Shown here: positions 28,241-36,840 of the stretch, piece after piece
How positions within the stretch are numbered: the first letter of the stretch is position 1
Layout of the letters: each line of letters begins with the position of its first letter
NCBI RefSeq assembly: GCF_030689025.1
Contig: NZ_JAUYWA010000006.1
Coordinates: 1 to 64,000 of the forward strand
Length of the DNA: 64,000 nucleotides
Reading direction: 5' to 3'
DNA from: Oceanobacter sp. 1_MG-2023
GTDB lineage: Bacteria; Pseudomonadota; Gammaproteobacteria; Pseudomonadales; Oceanobacteraceae
Made by a program: the position numbers and the translations under genes
Notes under the pieces: generated by a model
Told to the model about the DNA's origin: nothing
The model's input: the letters and a program-made list of their open reading frames with translations, nothing else
The model's database searches: none

Positions 28241-29719
28241 TCAGCGTTTTTCCATGAATACCCCGAACAGTCCCGGGTGTGTCTGATTGACGTGGTGAGC
28301 ATGGACTTTGCTCATGGTGCCTTTGTGGCAGTACAGCAGGTAACGTTGCTGGCCACTGGTGTCGAGCTCTCGCAAGCGGCTTTCCAGTTCATAGAATGGA
28401 ATATGTCTGACCGGGTTGTTGGCGAGTTCCAGAGGCGCGTCCGCCGCTTCGTCAGGATGGCGAATATCAATAATTTCATCACTCAGGGCGGGAGTTGTCA
28501 GCAAGGCAATATCCTCCAGGCCGCTGCCCGTTTCCTCTAACACCCGATCGATACGTTGATAGCTTGAACGCTGCAAGGCCCGCTCCAGTACCGTAAAGTC
28601 AAAGGCCTGTTCGGCTGCTTCCGTTTTGCTGCGCTCGCCATGGGTCAGTGGATTGACCGAGATGACGCCACAATATTCCGGCATATTGGCTGCAAAGGTT
28701 TCCGTTCCGATACGACGGGCAATGGTAATAATATCCTGCTTGTCCATCGCCGCCAGCGGCCTTAAAACCATATGTTCGGCAGCACGGTCAATAATGGCCA
28801 GATTGGAGATGGTTTGGCTGGATACCTGGGCGACGGCTTCTCCGGTAGCCAGGGCGTGCAGTTTCAGATTGTCTGCCACCTGTGAGGCGGCCCGCATCAT
28901 CATACGCTTGAGCACTACCCCCATATGACCGTTATCGACCTTGGTCAGAATTTCAGCGACTACCTCTTCAAAAGGAATAGTGACAAATTTCACCCGGTGG
29001 CTTTCGCCATAACAAGACCAGAGGTAATGGGCCACTTGCTTGACGCCGATCTCGTGGGCGCTGCCACCAAGATTAAAAAAACAGAAGTGGGTTTTCAGGC
29101 CGCGCCGGGTGAGCAGATAGCTGGCGACGGTGGAGTCAAAGCCACCAGAGATCAATGACAGTACATCCCCCTGGCTACCGAGAGGAAAGCCCCCCAGGCC
29201 AGGGATACGGCGCTTGACGACCTGTACCTTGTCATTGCGCAGCTCGGCATGTACGACAACATCCGGGTTTTTCAGCGAAACACCAATGGCACCGGTTTCC
29301 TTCAGTAAACCGCCGCCCATATAAATCTCAGCGTCATGGGATGTGAAGTCGTGATTACCGGCCCGTTTGACGCGGACGCAAAAGGTTTTTCCTTCCAATA
29401 CATCACGATTGGCTTCACGTACCAGCTGATAGGCCTGGTCCAGTGATTCGAACGGGTGTTCGTCAATTTCCAGCGCATAACCGATGCCGGGAGTGTGAGA
29501 CAGGATCTGCACCATATGGCGGTGCGTCATGGCGATGTCTTCTGTGGCTGACAGATTGACCTCGATGACCAGGCTATCCCAGCGGTCCTGGACATCGGCC
29601 GAAATGTTTTGTTTGCGCGTCAGAGTGCGTAGGTTGGCGCGCAAAATTTTTGTCATTTGCTTGCGCACTGACTTGGATTTAATAGTAATCTCAGGGAAGA
29701 ACTTGACGACAAACTTCAT
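28241..29719 (-). CDS. thiI: tRNA 4-thiouridine synthase / sulfurtransferase ThiI
   Basis: The 492-residue protein carries the ferredoxin-like and THUMP domains (about 1-165), the PP-loop pyrophosphatase motif SGGFDSTVASYLL (about 190), the resolving-cysteine segment MPEYCGVIS, and a C-terminal rhodanese domain with catalytic Cys in YCHKGTMS. ThiI activates U8 of tRNA and moves persulfide sulfur from IscS to tRNA and to ThiS for thiamine synthesis. The rhodanese extension is the enterobacterial/gammaproteobacterial form, and length is normal. Confidence 0.96.
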   Translation of the reverse strand: MKFVVKFFPEITIKSKSVRKQMTKILRANLRTLTRKQNISADVQDRWDSLVIEVNLSATEDIAMTHRHMVQILSHTPGIGYALEIDEHPFESLDQAYQLVREANRDVLEGKTFCVRVKRAGNHDFTSHDAEIYMGGGLLKETGAIGVSLKNPDVVVHAELRNDKVQVVKRRIPGLGGFPLGSQGDVLSLISGGFDSTVASYLLTRRGLKTHFCFFNLGGSAHEIGVKQVAHYLWSCYGESHRVKFVTIPFEEVVAEILTKVDNGHMGVVLKRMMMRAASQVADNLKLHALATGEAVAQVSSQTISNLAIIDRAAEHMVLRPLAAMDKQDIITIARRIGTETFAANMPEYCGVISVNPLTHGERSKTEAAEQAFDFTVLERALQRSSYQRIDRVLEETGSGLEDIALLTTPALSDEIIDIRHPDEAADAPLELANNPVRHIPFYELESRLRELDTSGQQRYLLYCHKGTMSKVHAHHVNQTHPGLFGVFMEKR

Positions 29720-29951
29720 GGAAGACGATGACTGGCAGAAAAAGGGCAGGAAGTATAACTCAGCTCAATGTCTCATTCATCCGAACGCATGTAAGGTGTA
29801 TCTAAACGTGTCAGAGTTAACGTTTGAATCGGTGCTAGAAGACAGTATTGATGAGATGCAATAGTCTGGTCACTGACGAGTTGTAAGATGGAATGCCGCT
29901 GACAACAGCAGCTGGAAAAACAGTAAACCGAAACGCAAAAGGAGTGGAAGG

Positions 29952-30698
29952 ATGACAAAACGTATTGCATTGGTTACCGGTGGAACTGGCGGAATAGGAA
30001 CTGCCATCTGTAAGCGACTGCATGATGATGGCTATCAGGTGGTCGCCGGATACTATTCGGGAGGGTCGCATGAGAAAGCCCAGGCCTGGCAAGAAAAGCT
30101 GAAAAGCGAGGGTTATGATATTGCCCTTGGTTTTGGCAACATTACCAGCTGGGAATCTTGCGAAGCCTGTATCAACAAGATTCGCGAAGAATTTGGCTCA
30201 GTTGATGTTCTGGTCAACAACGGCGGAATTACTCGTGATGCCACATTGAAAAAAATGACCCCGGAAATGTGGCATGACGTGATCAACACCAACCTGTCAT
30301 CTGTTTTTTATATGACGCGTCTGGTGATCAACGAGATGCTGGAAAAGAAATGGGGCCGGATTATTAATATTTCTTCTGTTAATGCAGAGAAAGGCCAGTT
30401 CGGGCAAGCCAACTATTCAGCAGCAAAAGCCGGTATGCATGGTTTTACCAAAGCCGTTGCCCAGGAAGTGGCTTCCAAGGGCATTACCGTGAATACGGTA
30501 TCTCCTGGTTATATTGCCACCAGCATGATCATGGATGTACCGGAAGAAATCCGTAACCAGATTCTGAAAGGTATTCCGGTTGGTCGTTTTGGTCAGCCAG
30601 AAGAAATCGCCAACGTTATCAGCTTCCTTGCCGGAGATGCGTCCGCGTTTGTAACGGGCAGTAATATCTCCGCCAACGGTGGTCAGCATATGTCCTGA
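29952..30698 (+). CDS. phbB: Acetoacetyl-CoA reductase (PhbB/PhaB)
   Basis: The 248-residue short-chain dehydrogenase reduces acetoacetyl-CoA to (R)-3-hydroxybutyryl-CoA for polyhydroxyalkanoate synthesis. It has the NADP-binding TGGTGGIG, NNGGIT, and the catalytic Ser (NISSVNAEKGQ), Tyr and Lys (YSAAKAG). GYIATSM follows. PhaB-specific stretches such as NGGITRD and FGQANYSAAKAGMHGFTKA separate it from FabG. A GGAG site precedes the ATG. No PHA synthase or thiolase gene is in the window. Confidence 0.92.
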   Translation: MTKRIALVTGGTGGIGTAICKRLHDDGYQVVAGYYSGGSHEKAQAWQEKLKSEGYDIALGFGNITSWESCEACINKIREEFGSVDVLVNNGGITRDATLKKMTPEMWHDVINTNLSSVFYMTRLVINEMLEKKWGRIINISSVNAEKGQFGQANYSAAKAGMHGFTKAVAQEVASKGITVNTVSPGYIATSMIMDVPEEIRNQILKGIPVGRFGQPEEIANVISFLAGDASAFVTGSNISANGGQHMS

Positions 30699-30706
30699 TG
30701 GGCAGT

Positions 30707-30732
30707 GCCCGGGTTAATACCCGGGCTTCAGT
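30707..30732 (+). terminator. Intrinsic terminator of phbB overlapping the integrase stop
   Basis: A perfect 8-bp stem GCCCGGGT/ACCCGGGC with a TAAT loop is followed by TTCAGTTTTTT. It starts nine bases after the phbB stop. The TTA of the loop region is the TAA stop of the convergent recombinase gene. Confidence 0.85.
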
Positions 30733-31955
30733 TTTTTGTTGCGGGCGCTGGCATGGCGCTCGCGCATTTGTGTATTAATATAACGGTCGGTAGTTGCCAT
30801 GCTGGCGTGGCCTGCGTCTTCCTTGACGTGTTCTTTCGGTCGAGTGCGAACATCTTCCGATATGCCGGTATGCCTTAACCAGTGTACGGTGGCAACACGT
30901 AACTCCTGGGCTTCATCAGCCAATCCTTCCTGAGTCATTCGCTCCAGCGCCGTATCAAAACAGAATTGCACCAGATAACGAATTTGCCGAGTGCTGGTTA
31001 CCGGACCCCGACCTTTCAGTTTGGGAATCAGGGCGGTTTGCTCACCAGGTAGCGGCAAACGCGTCAAACCGAGATGTTCCCGATAACGCACCAGCGCCGC
31101 CAGCATATCATCGGATACCGTCACCATACGGGCCTTGTTCCCTTTGCCGACCACCCGCAGCCACCAGTTACCATCCTGATCACATTGAAAATCACCCATC
31201 AGCGGGGTGGATCGTTCATCGGCGACCAGCTCGGAAATCCGCAGATACATGCCAAACAGGCACAACATGATAAACAGTGAGCGTTCATGCTCCCGGGGGT
31301 TGTCGTCTGCCAATTGGGTGACCGTTTCCCGAATATAATCCCACTGCAAGTTGGAGATACGGCGAATCGGTTCGGCATAGGCGTGACGCTGCAGGTATTT
31401 GCTTTTTTGCCGAATCAGAGCGACGGGGTTGGTCTGGAGGTAATCTTCCTGAATAAGATAATTAAAGTAGCTGGATAAAACCGCAAATACCGACTGCAGG
31501 CTTTTTTGCGATAGTGCAAAGACGTCGGGGCGCGCTCCCGCCAAAGATGACTTGTCTGGTTGAATCACAAACGGCCGCCATTTGCTGTTGGGAATTCGCC
31601 CTTCAGGCGTTTTGCTGAAACGTGCAACCTGGCTGGTGCCAATCCAGCAATCAGGCGGGGACTGGCAAAAACCGATGTAGTCTTCCAGGTCGGCGCGCCG
31701 CAGCTCGCCAAGAGCGCATTGACGCACAGTAAACGTCCATTGCAACAGACGTTCGATCTCACGGCGGTAGCTGTTAAAGGTAGCGGTTGAACCATTAAAG
31801 CTGACCAGGAATTCAAAAGAATGCACCAGATCGTCAAAGCTGCCTTCGATCTCTCTCAGGGATGGCTGGCGTAACAGGACTTGGCGGGCATCTGTTAATG
31901 GGCTGCTGAGGTAATTCAGATTGTCGATAAAAGCAATGGGAGGGGCCGTGGACAT
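30714..31955 (-). CDS. Tyrosine recombinase / site-specific integrase (first)
   Basis: The 413-residue recombinase has a SAM-like core-binding domain (about 35-180) and a catalytic domain with the complete active site: Arg239 (YLRISEL), Lys about 271-274 (KGNKAR), His358 and Arg361 (HWLRHTG), His383 (GHAS) and Tyr392 (DRYIN). It should be catalytically competent. It is longer than XerC/XerD, with an insertion around 95-140. No phage or excisionase genes adjoin it, and no tRNA flanks it. It ends 15 bases from phbB. An AAAGGTG site precedes the ATG. Its target is unknown. Confidence 0.88.
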   Translation of the reverse strand: MSTAPPIAFIDNLNYLSSPLTDARQVLLRQPSLREIEGSFDDLVHSFEFLVSFNGSTATFNSYRREIERLLQWTFTVRQCALGELRRADLEDYIGFCQSPPDCWIGTSQVARFSKTPEGRIPNSKWRPFVIQPDKSSLAGARPDVFALSQKSLQSVFAVLSSYFNYLIQEDYLQTNPVALIRQKSKYLQRHAYAEPIRRISNLQWDYIRETVTQLADDNPREHERSLFIMLCLFGMYLRISELVADERSTPLMGDFQCDQDGNWWLRVVGKGNKARMVTVSDDMLAALVRYREHLGLTRLPLPGEQTALIPKLKGRGPVTSTRQIRYLVQFCFDTALERMTQEGLADEAQELRVATVHWLRHTGISEDVRTRPKEHVKEDAGHASMATTDRYINTQMRERHASARNKKLKPGY

Positions 31956-32102
31956 GGAAAATGAACACCTTTGGGATTATCGGAAATACAGGGAGTATTT
32001 ATAGCAGCCCTTGACGGCGCAGGGTAGTCAGCATGCCGCTGTACCGGGCAGCAGCCTTTACAATAAACGGACTGATTATACGATGACCAAAAACCCAGAT
32101 TT

Positions 32103-32128
32103 TCCAACTATTTATTGATATAGGTTGG
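32103..32128. repeat. Imperfect inverted repeat upstream of the P-type ATPase
   Basis: CCAACTAT and ATAGGTTGG arms, with one base missing on the left, face each other across an AT-rich centre. They lie 60 bases before the ATPase ATG and within the divergent gap to the first recombinase. A regulator-binding site is possible. The rest of the gap 31956-32187 shows no gene. Confidence 0.35.
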
Positions 32129-32187
32129 TGTCGCTATTGGGTGGTTGGATAGAGTAAGACCGAATTTTATGTAGCAAGGAGGCAGGC

Positions 32188-34914
32188 ATGCAGCATTCCG
32201 AAGACAACCCCCCTACGAGTCGATGGCACAACACCACAACAGAGGCAGCGCTTGAGGCGTTCAAAACCTCTGCCAGCGGTTTAAACCCGACAGATGCCAC
32301 TACGCGTTTGGCGGCTCATGGCCCTAACCGCTTGCCGCAAGCACCACGGCGTCATGTGTTGCTGCGTTTTCTGCAGCATTTCCACAATGTTCTGATTTAT
32401 GTACTGATTGCTTCTGCAGTAATTACTGCGCTGCTGGGCCACTGGGTCGACACTGGCGTTATTCTGGCCGTGGTCGTGGTTAATGCCATTATTGAATTTA
32501 TTCAGGAAGGCAAGGCCGAGCAGGCCATGGATGCCATTCGGCATATGCTGGCCCCTCGTGCCAATGTGATTCGTAATGGTGAGCGAATTACGGTTGACGG
32601 TGAGCAGTTGGTACCGGGCGATATTGTGTTGCTGGAAGCCGGCGATAAAGTACCTGCGGATTTGCGCCTGTTGACCGCCCATGGTGCCTCGATACAGGAA
32701 GCCATTTTAACCGGTGAATCGGTACCGGTGGAAAAAGACACCCAGGCGGTGGCTGAAGAGGCATCATTGGGCGACCGGGCTTGCATGGCGTTTTCCGGCA
32801 CCCTGGTCGCCAGTGGCCAATGCAGAGGGGTAGTGGTTGCCACTGGCCCGGACACCGAAATAGGCCGCATCAGTCGGTTGTTGTCCGGGGTTCAGACTCT
32901 GACCACACCACTGGTTGCCCAGATGGATGTCTTTGCCAAATGGCTGACTATTTTTATTCTGGTGGTGGCTACTGTCTTGCTTGTATTTGGCCATTTTGTG
33001 GCGCATTACAATTTTACCGATATGTTTATGGCTGTAGTGGGGCTGTCGGTGGCGGCGATTCCGGCAGGGCTGCCCGCAGTGTTGACCATTACCCTGGCGA
33101 TTGGGGTTCAAGCCATGGCCCGGCGTAATGCGATTGTGCGGCGCTTGCCCGCCATCGAAACACTGGGATCTGTTTCAGTTATCTGTACCGACAAGACCGG
33201 CACGCTGACGCGTAATGAGATGATGGTGGCCTCGGTACTGACGCATCAGCACCTGTTTTCTCTTGATGGCAACGGTTATGAGCCAAGTGGCGTGCTCAAG
33301 TCGGGGGCTGATGAGGTGCATCCTGCCAGGCACACCATGCTTGAAGAGCTCGCCCGGGCCTCTGTGCTTTGTAACGATGCTGCCCTGCGTGAGCATGATG
33401 CCGCCTGGATTGTGGAAGGCGACCCGATGGAAGGGGCCTTGCTGGCGTTTGCTGGCAAGATGCAACTGAACCCTCCCCAGGAGCAGGCGCTCTGGACGCG
33501 TACCGATGCTATCCCTTTTGATGCCCGCCACCGCTTTATGGCGACGCTGAATCACGATCATGAGCATCAGGCGTTTATTTTTGTTAAAGGTGCGCCCGAA
33601 CAAATCTTGTCGATGTGTACCAATCAACGCTGTACCGAAGGTGCAACAGAACCTCTGGACCTGGGCTACTGGAATGCACAAGCCGAATCCATTGCCGCCC
33701 TTGGCCAGCGGGTGCTGGCTTTGGCGGTCAGGCCGGTTACCGCGGAGCATACCGTGCTGGAATATGATGATGTAGCGGACTCCCTGACCTTGTTGGGTAT
33801 GGTCGGGATGATGGATCCGCCTCGCGCGGAAGCAATAACCGCCATTGCGGAATGCCACAGCGCGGGGATTCGGGTGAAAATGATTACCGGGGATCACACC
33901 AAAACCGCCGCCGCCATCGCCAAACAGATCGGTTTGCACAATGCAGACAAGGTACTGACAGGGGCAGATCTGGATGATTTGAATGATGCCGCTCTGAGTC
34001 AGGAGGTGCTGGACTGCGATATTTTTGCCCGAACAAGCCCGGAACATAAATTACGCTTGGTAATGGCATTACAAACCATCGGTATGCGCGTGGCCATGAC
34101 GGGTGACGGAGTAAACGATGCGCCTGCACTGAAACGTGCAGACGCCGGTATCGCGATGGGGCAAAAAGGTAGCGAAGCGGCCAAGGAAGCTGCGGAGCTG
34201 GTGTTGGCGGACGATAACTTTGCCTCCATTGTCTCGGCCGTGCGCGAAGGGCGTACGGTTTATGATAACTTCAAAAAAGTCATCAGCTGGACCTTGCCCA
34301 CCAACGCCGGGGAGGCGATGACCATTGTGGTGGCCTTGCTCTGGGGAATGACACTGCCGGTTACCCCCATTCAATTATTATGGGTTAACTTGATTACCGC
34401 GATTACGCTTGGTATTGCCTTGGCCTTTGAGCCAACAGAAGACAATACCATGCGCCGACCGCCACGTGCTCGCAATGAGCCGTTGCTGGGTGGCGAGCTG
34501 GTCTGGCATGTCTTGCTGGTTTCCTTTCTGTTTCTATGCGGTGTTTTTGGTATCCATCACTATGCCATCGGGCAGGGTCATTCGGTCGAACTCGCCCGGA
34601 CCATTTCCCTGAATACCCTGGTGGTGATGGAAATCTTCCATTTGTTCTTTATTCGCAACATCTACAGCACGTCGTTGACCTGGAAGGCCGTTCGAGGAAC
34701 CAGGGTGGTCTGGGCTGTGGTGCTGGTTATTATGGTGGCGCAACTCAGTATGACGTACTGGTCACCACTGCAAGCTATCTTTGAAACCGAAGCGATTCCG
34801 CTGCTGGAATGTGTGCTGATCTTTGGAGTCGGCGTGGCGCTGTTTACTATTATTGAAGTTGAAAAGCAGATTCGACTTGCGCTTCGGCGTATGAGAACGG
34901 CCGCTGAGTCCTGA
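32188..34914 (+). CDS. P-type cation-transporting ATPase (P2-like)
   Basis: This 908-residue pump has an N-terminal cation-ATPase domain, the actuator TGES (about 175-178), the phosphorylation motif CTDKTGTLT (Asp335), a KGAPE nucleotide-binding segment, the GDGVNDAP hinge (about 639-646) and about ten membrane segments. Layout and size match P2-type pumps such as bacterial PacL and SERCA. The M4 motif is PAGLPA instead of the calcium-pump PEGLPA, and M6 reads WVNLITAITLG instead of VNLVTDG. The acidic Ca2+ ligands there are therefore missing. Substrate may be a monovalent cation or H+, which would fit the antiporter neighbours, but this is inference. An AAGGAGG-type site precedes the ATG. 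Confidence 0.9.
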   Translation: MQHSEDNPPTSRWHNTTTEAALEAFKTSASGLNPTDATTRLAAHGPNRLPQAPRRHVLLRFLQHFHNVLIYVLIASAVITALLGHWVDTGVILAVVVVNAIIEFIQEGKAEQAMDAIRHMLAPRANVIRNGERITVDGEQLVPGDIVLLEAGDKVPADLRLLTAHGASIQEAILTGESVPVEKDTQAVAEEASLGDRACMAFSGTLVASGQCRGVVVATGPDTEIGRISRLLSGVQTLTTPLVAQMDVFAKWLTIFILVVATVLLVFGHFVAHYNFTDMFMAVVGLSVAAIPAGLPAVLTITLAIGVQAMARRNAIVRRLPAIETLGSVSVICTDKTGTLTRNEMMVASVLTHQHLFSLDGNGYEPSGVLKSGADEVHPARHTMLEELARASVLCNDAALREHDAAWIVEGDPMEGALLAFAGKMQLNPPQEQALWTRTDAIPFDARHRFMATLNHDHEHQAFIFVKGAPEQILSMCTNQRCTEGATEPLDLGYWNAQAESIAALGQRVLALAVRPVTAEHTVLEYDDVADSLTLLGMVGMMDPPRAEAITAIAECHSAGIRVKMITGDHTKTAAAIAKQIGLHNADKVLTGADLDDLNDAALSQEVLDCDIFARTSPEHKLRLVMALQTIGMRVAMTGDGVNDAPALKRADAGIAMGQKGSEAAKEAAELVLADDNFASIVSAVREGRTVYDNFKKVISWTLPTNAGEAMTIVVALLWGMTLPVTPIQLLWVNLITAITLGIALAFEPTEDNTMRRPPRARNEPLLGGELVWHVLLVSFLFLCGVFGIHHYAIGQGHSVELARTISLNTLVVMEIFHLFFIRNIYSTSLTWKAVRGTRVVWAVVLVIMVAQLSMTYWSPLQAIFETEAIPLLECVLIFGVGVALFTIIEVEKQIRLALRRMRTAAES

Positions 34915-35079
34915 CGGCTGTGAATCACCCGGCAGCGGCATCAGCGTATTGTCGTCGAGCCGGGGCGATTGCTGATTGCTGATAGGCGGGGAAGGCAGGC
35001 AGGGAAGATTACCGTTACTGACGGTTAGTGGTTGGCATATGCAGCACCGTATATGCCAACCGTTTGAAGCCCGGATGGA

Positions 35080-36771
35080 TTAACCGGGATGTGTCTGGTC
35101 AAGCCCTTCGAGTAACAATTCAGAGGCGCGGTCGGCGGCATCCTGGAAAGGCTCCAGAACAAGATCAACACCCAGCATATTCAGCTCTTCTGTTTCTGCC
35201 TTGCTTTGCGATACCGTAGCCAGCTTGCCTGCAAACCCTGCGGCGCGGGTTAATTGAATAATGGTTTTACGGGTATCTTCGGAGGAAACCCCGACATGGT
35301 GGTGCGGAATCGTTGATACCACCCAGTGGGCTTGCCCGAGCGGCAGCTCGGTTATAAATTCTGCATCGGTCACATCGCCGTATTCGGTATCCAGCCCTAA
35401 ATGATTCCAGCGCTTGATGGCTGTCGGGTTGAAGTCTAGCCCAAGCACCTTGATTCCCTGATTCTGCAGTCGTACTGCAATGGCTGTTCCCAACCGGCCC
35501 AAGCCAAAAATAATCACCGCATGCTTGGCATTGGTGTGTTGCTCTATCAGCTGCTCACGGGGAGCACCGGCGCGCTCAAACAGCCCGATCACTGGCTCGA
35601 ACAGTGCGTAAAGCTGGTGAGAATAGGTGATCATATAGGTTGAGGTTGCAATGGTGACGATCCCCACAAGTGTGACCAGCCCGAGGATATCCGCTTGCAC
35701 ATGTCCCAGGCTGATTCCCATGGTAATAAAAATAAGAGAAAACTCACTGATCTGAGCAACGGTCAGGCCAGCCAGAAACCCGGTTCTTTTGCGATAGCCC
35801 ATGGCTCCCATGATCACCAGAACAATCAGCGGATTACCAATCAAGACGAACAGCGAGAATATAATAGCGCCGGTAATATGAGAGCCGAGCAGTGACAGGT
35901 CCAGAGTGGAGCCCAGAGCAATAAAGAAAAACAGCAGTAAGAAATCACGTAATGGCGCAAGCCGCGCGGCAATGCTTTCCCTATACGGTGTTGAGGCCAG
36001 AGCGACCCCGGCCAATAGGCCGCCCACCTCCATGCCCAGCCCGATCAGATCGCCAATCGCTGCGAATAACGCTGCTTGAGCAATGGCATAGATCACCAGC
36101 AATTCGGGAGCCTGGGCCAGTTTCTCAGTCAAGGGGTTAGCGATATAGCGAACAAATATCACCACCAGTAACACCAGTCCGGTGCCTGAAATAGCGACAT
36201 TCCAGATGGACGTTGTGCTGGCACCATCATGATTGGCGCCGATGCCAATGGTCGCCAGTACAATCATGGCGAGGACCACGACCAGATCCTGAACAATCAG
36301 GAAGCCCAGTGCAATTTTGCCGTGTAGCGAGTCGATTTCCCGTTTATCTGACAGCAATTTCACAATAATGATTGTGGACGAGAAGGTCAGGGCAACGGCG
36401 ACATAGAGGCTGGTGATTTGATCCAGCCCGATGGCCAAACCAATGATATACCCAATGATCGAGGTAAAGGCGACCTGGCCCAGCCCTGTCATAACCGACA
36501 CACCACCAATGGAGCGGATCAGTTTTACATCCAGCTTGATGCCAACGAGAAACAACAGGATCGCGATGCCAAGCTCGGACAACAGGGTGATATGAGCGGT
36601 GGAGTGAACAATATCCAGTACGGATGGCCCAGCTACCAGACCAACGGCAATAAAACTGACAATCAGCGGTTGCCTCATTAACAGGCCAACGAACCCCATC
36701 AGCGCAGCCAGTACAAGCAGCGCTGCAATCTCTGTAAAAGATGATCGAGCGATGATCGCAAAAACATCCAT
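35080..36771 (-). CDS. CPA2 cation:proton antiporter with RCK domain
   Basis: The 563-residue protein has about twelve membrane segments (1-385) of the Na+/H+ exchanger type, then a C-terminal RCK/TrkA-N domain (about 405-530) starting with the nucleotide-binding HAVIIFGLGRLGTAIA. It resembles Kef/YbaL-type K+/H+ antiporters that are gated by NAD(H) or a similar ligand. LLFLVGIKLDVKLIRSIGG follows the second membrane segment as in the family. It lies 69 bases behind the CPA1 antiporter gene on the same strand, so the two are probably co-transcribed. Confidence 0.88.
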   Translation of the reverse strand: MDVFAIIARSSFTEIAALLVLAALMGFVGLLMRQPLIVSFIAVGLVAGPSVLDIVHSTAHITLLSELGIAILLFLVGIKLDVKLIRSIGGVSVMTGLGQVAFTSIIGYIIGLAIGLDQITSLYVAVALTFSSTIIIVKLLSDKREIDSLHGKIALGFLIVQDLVVVLAMIVLATIGIGANHDGASTTSIWNVAISGTGLVLLVVIFVRYIANPLTEKLAQAPELLVIYAIAQAALFAAIGDLIGLGMEVGGLLAGVALASTPYRESIAARLAPLRDFLLLFFFIALGSTLDLSLLGSHITGAIIFSLFVLIGNPLIVLVIMGAMGYRKRTGFLAGLTVAQISEFSLIFITMGISLGHVQADILGLVTLVGIVTIATSTYMITYSHQLYALFEPVIGLFERAGAPREQLIEQHTNAKHAVIIFGLGRLGTAIAVRLQNQGIKVLGLDFNPTAIKRWNHLGLDTEYGDVTDAEFITELPLGQAHWVVSTIPHHHVGVSSEDTRKTIIQLTRAAGFAGKLATVSQSKAETEELNMLGVDLVLEPFQDAADRASELLLEGLDQTHPG

Positions 36772-36840
36772 ATTTCTGACTCCTGTGTCTTGTTTGTTGT
36801 CTGCGCCTGCTTTGGCGCTGTGTGAATGTTTTTCTGGCGG

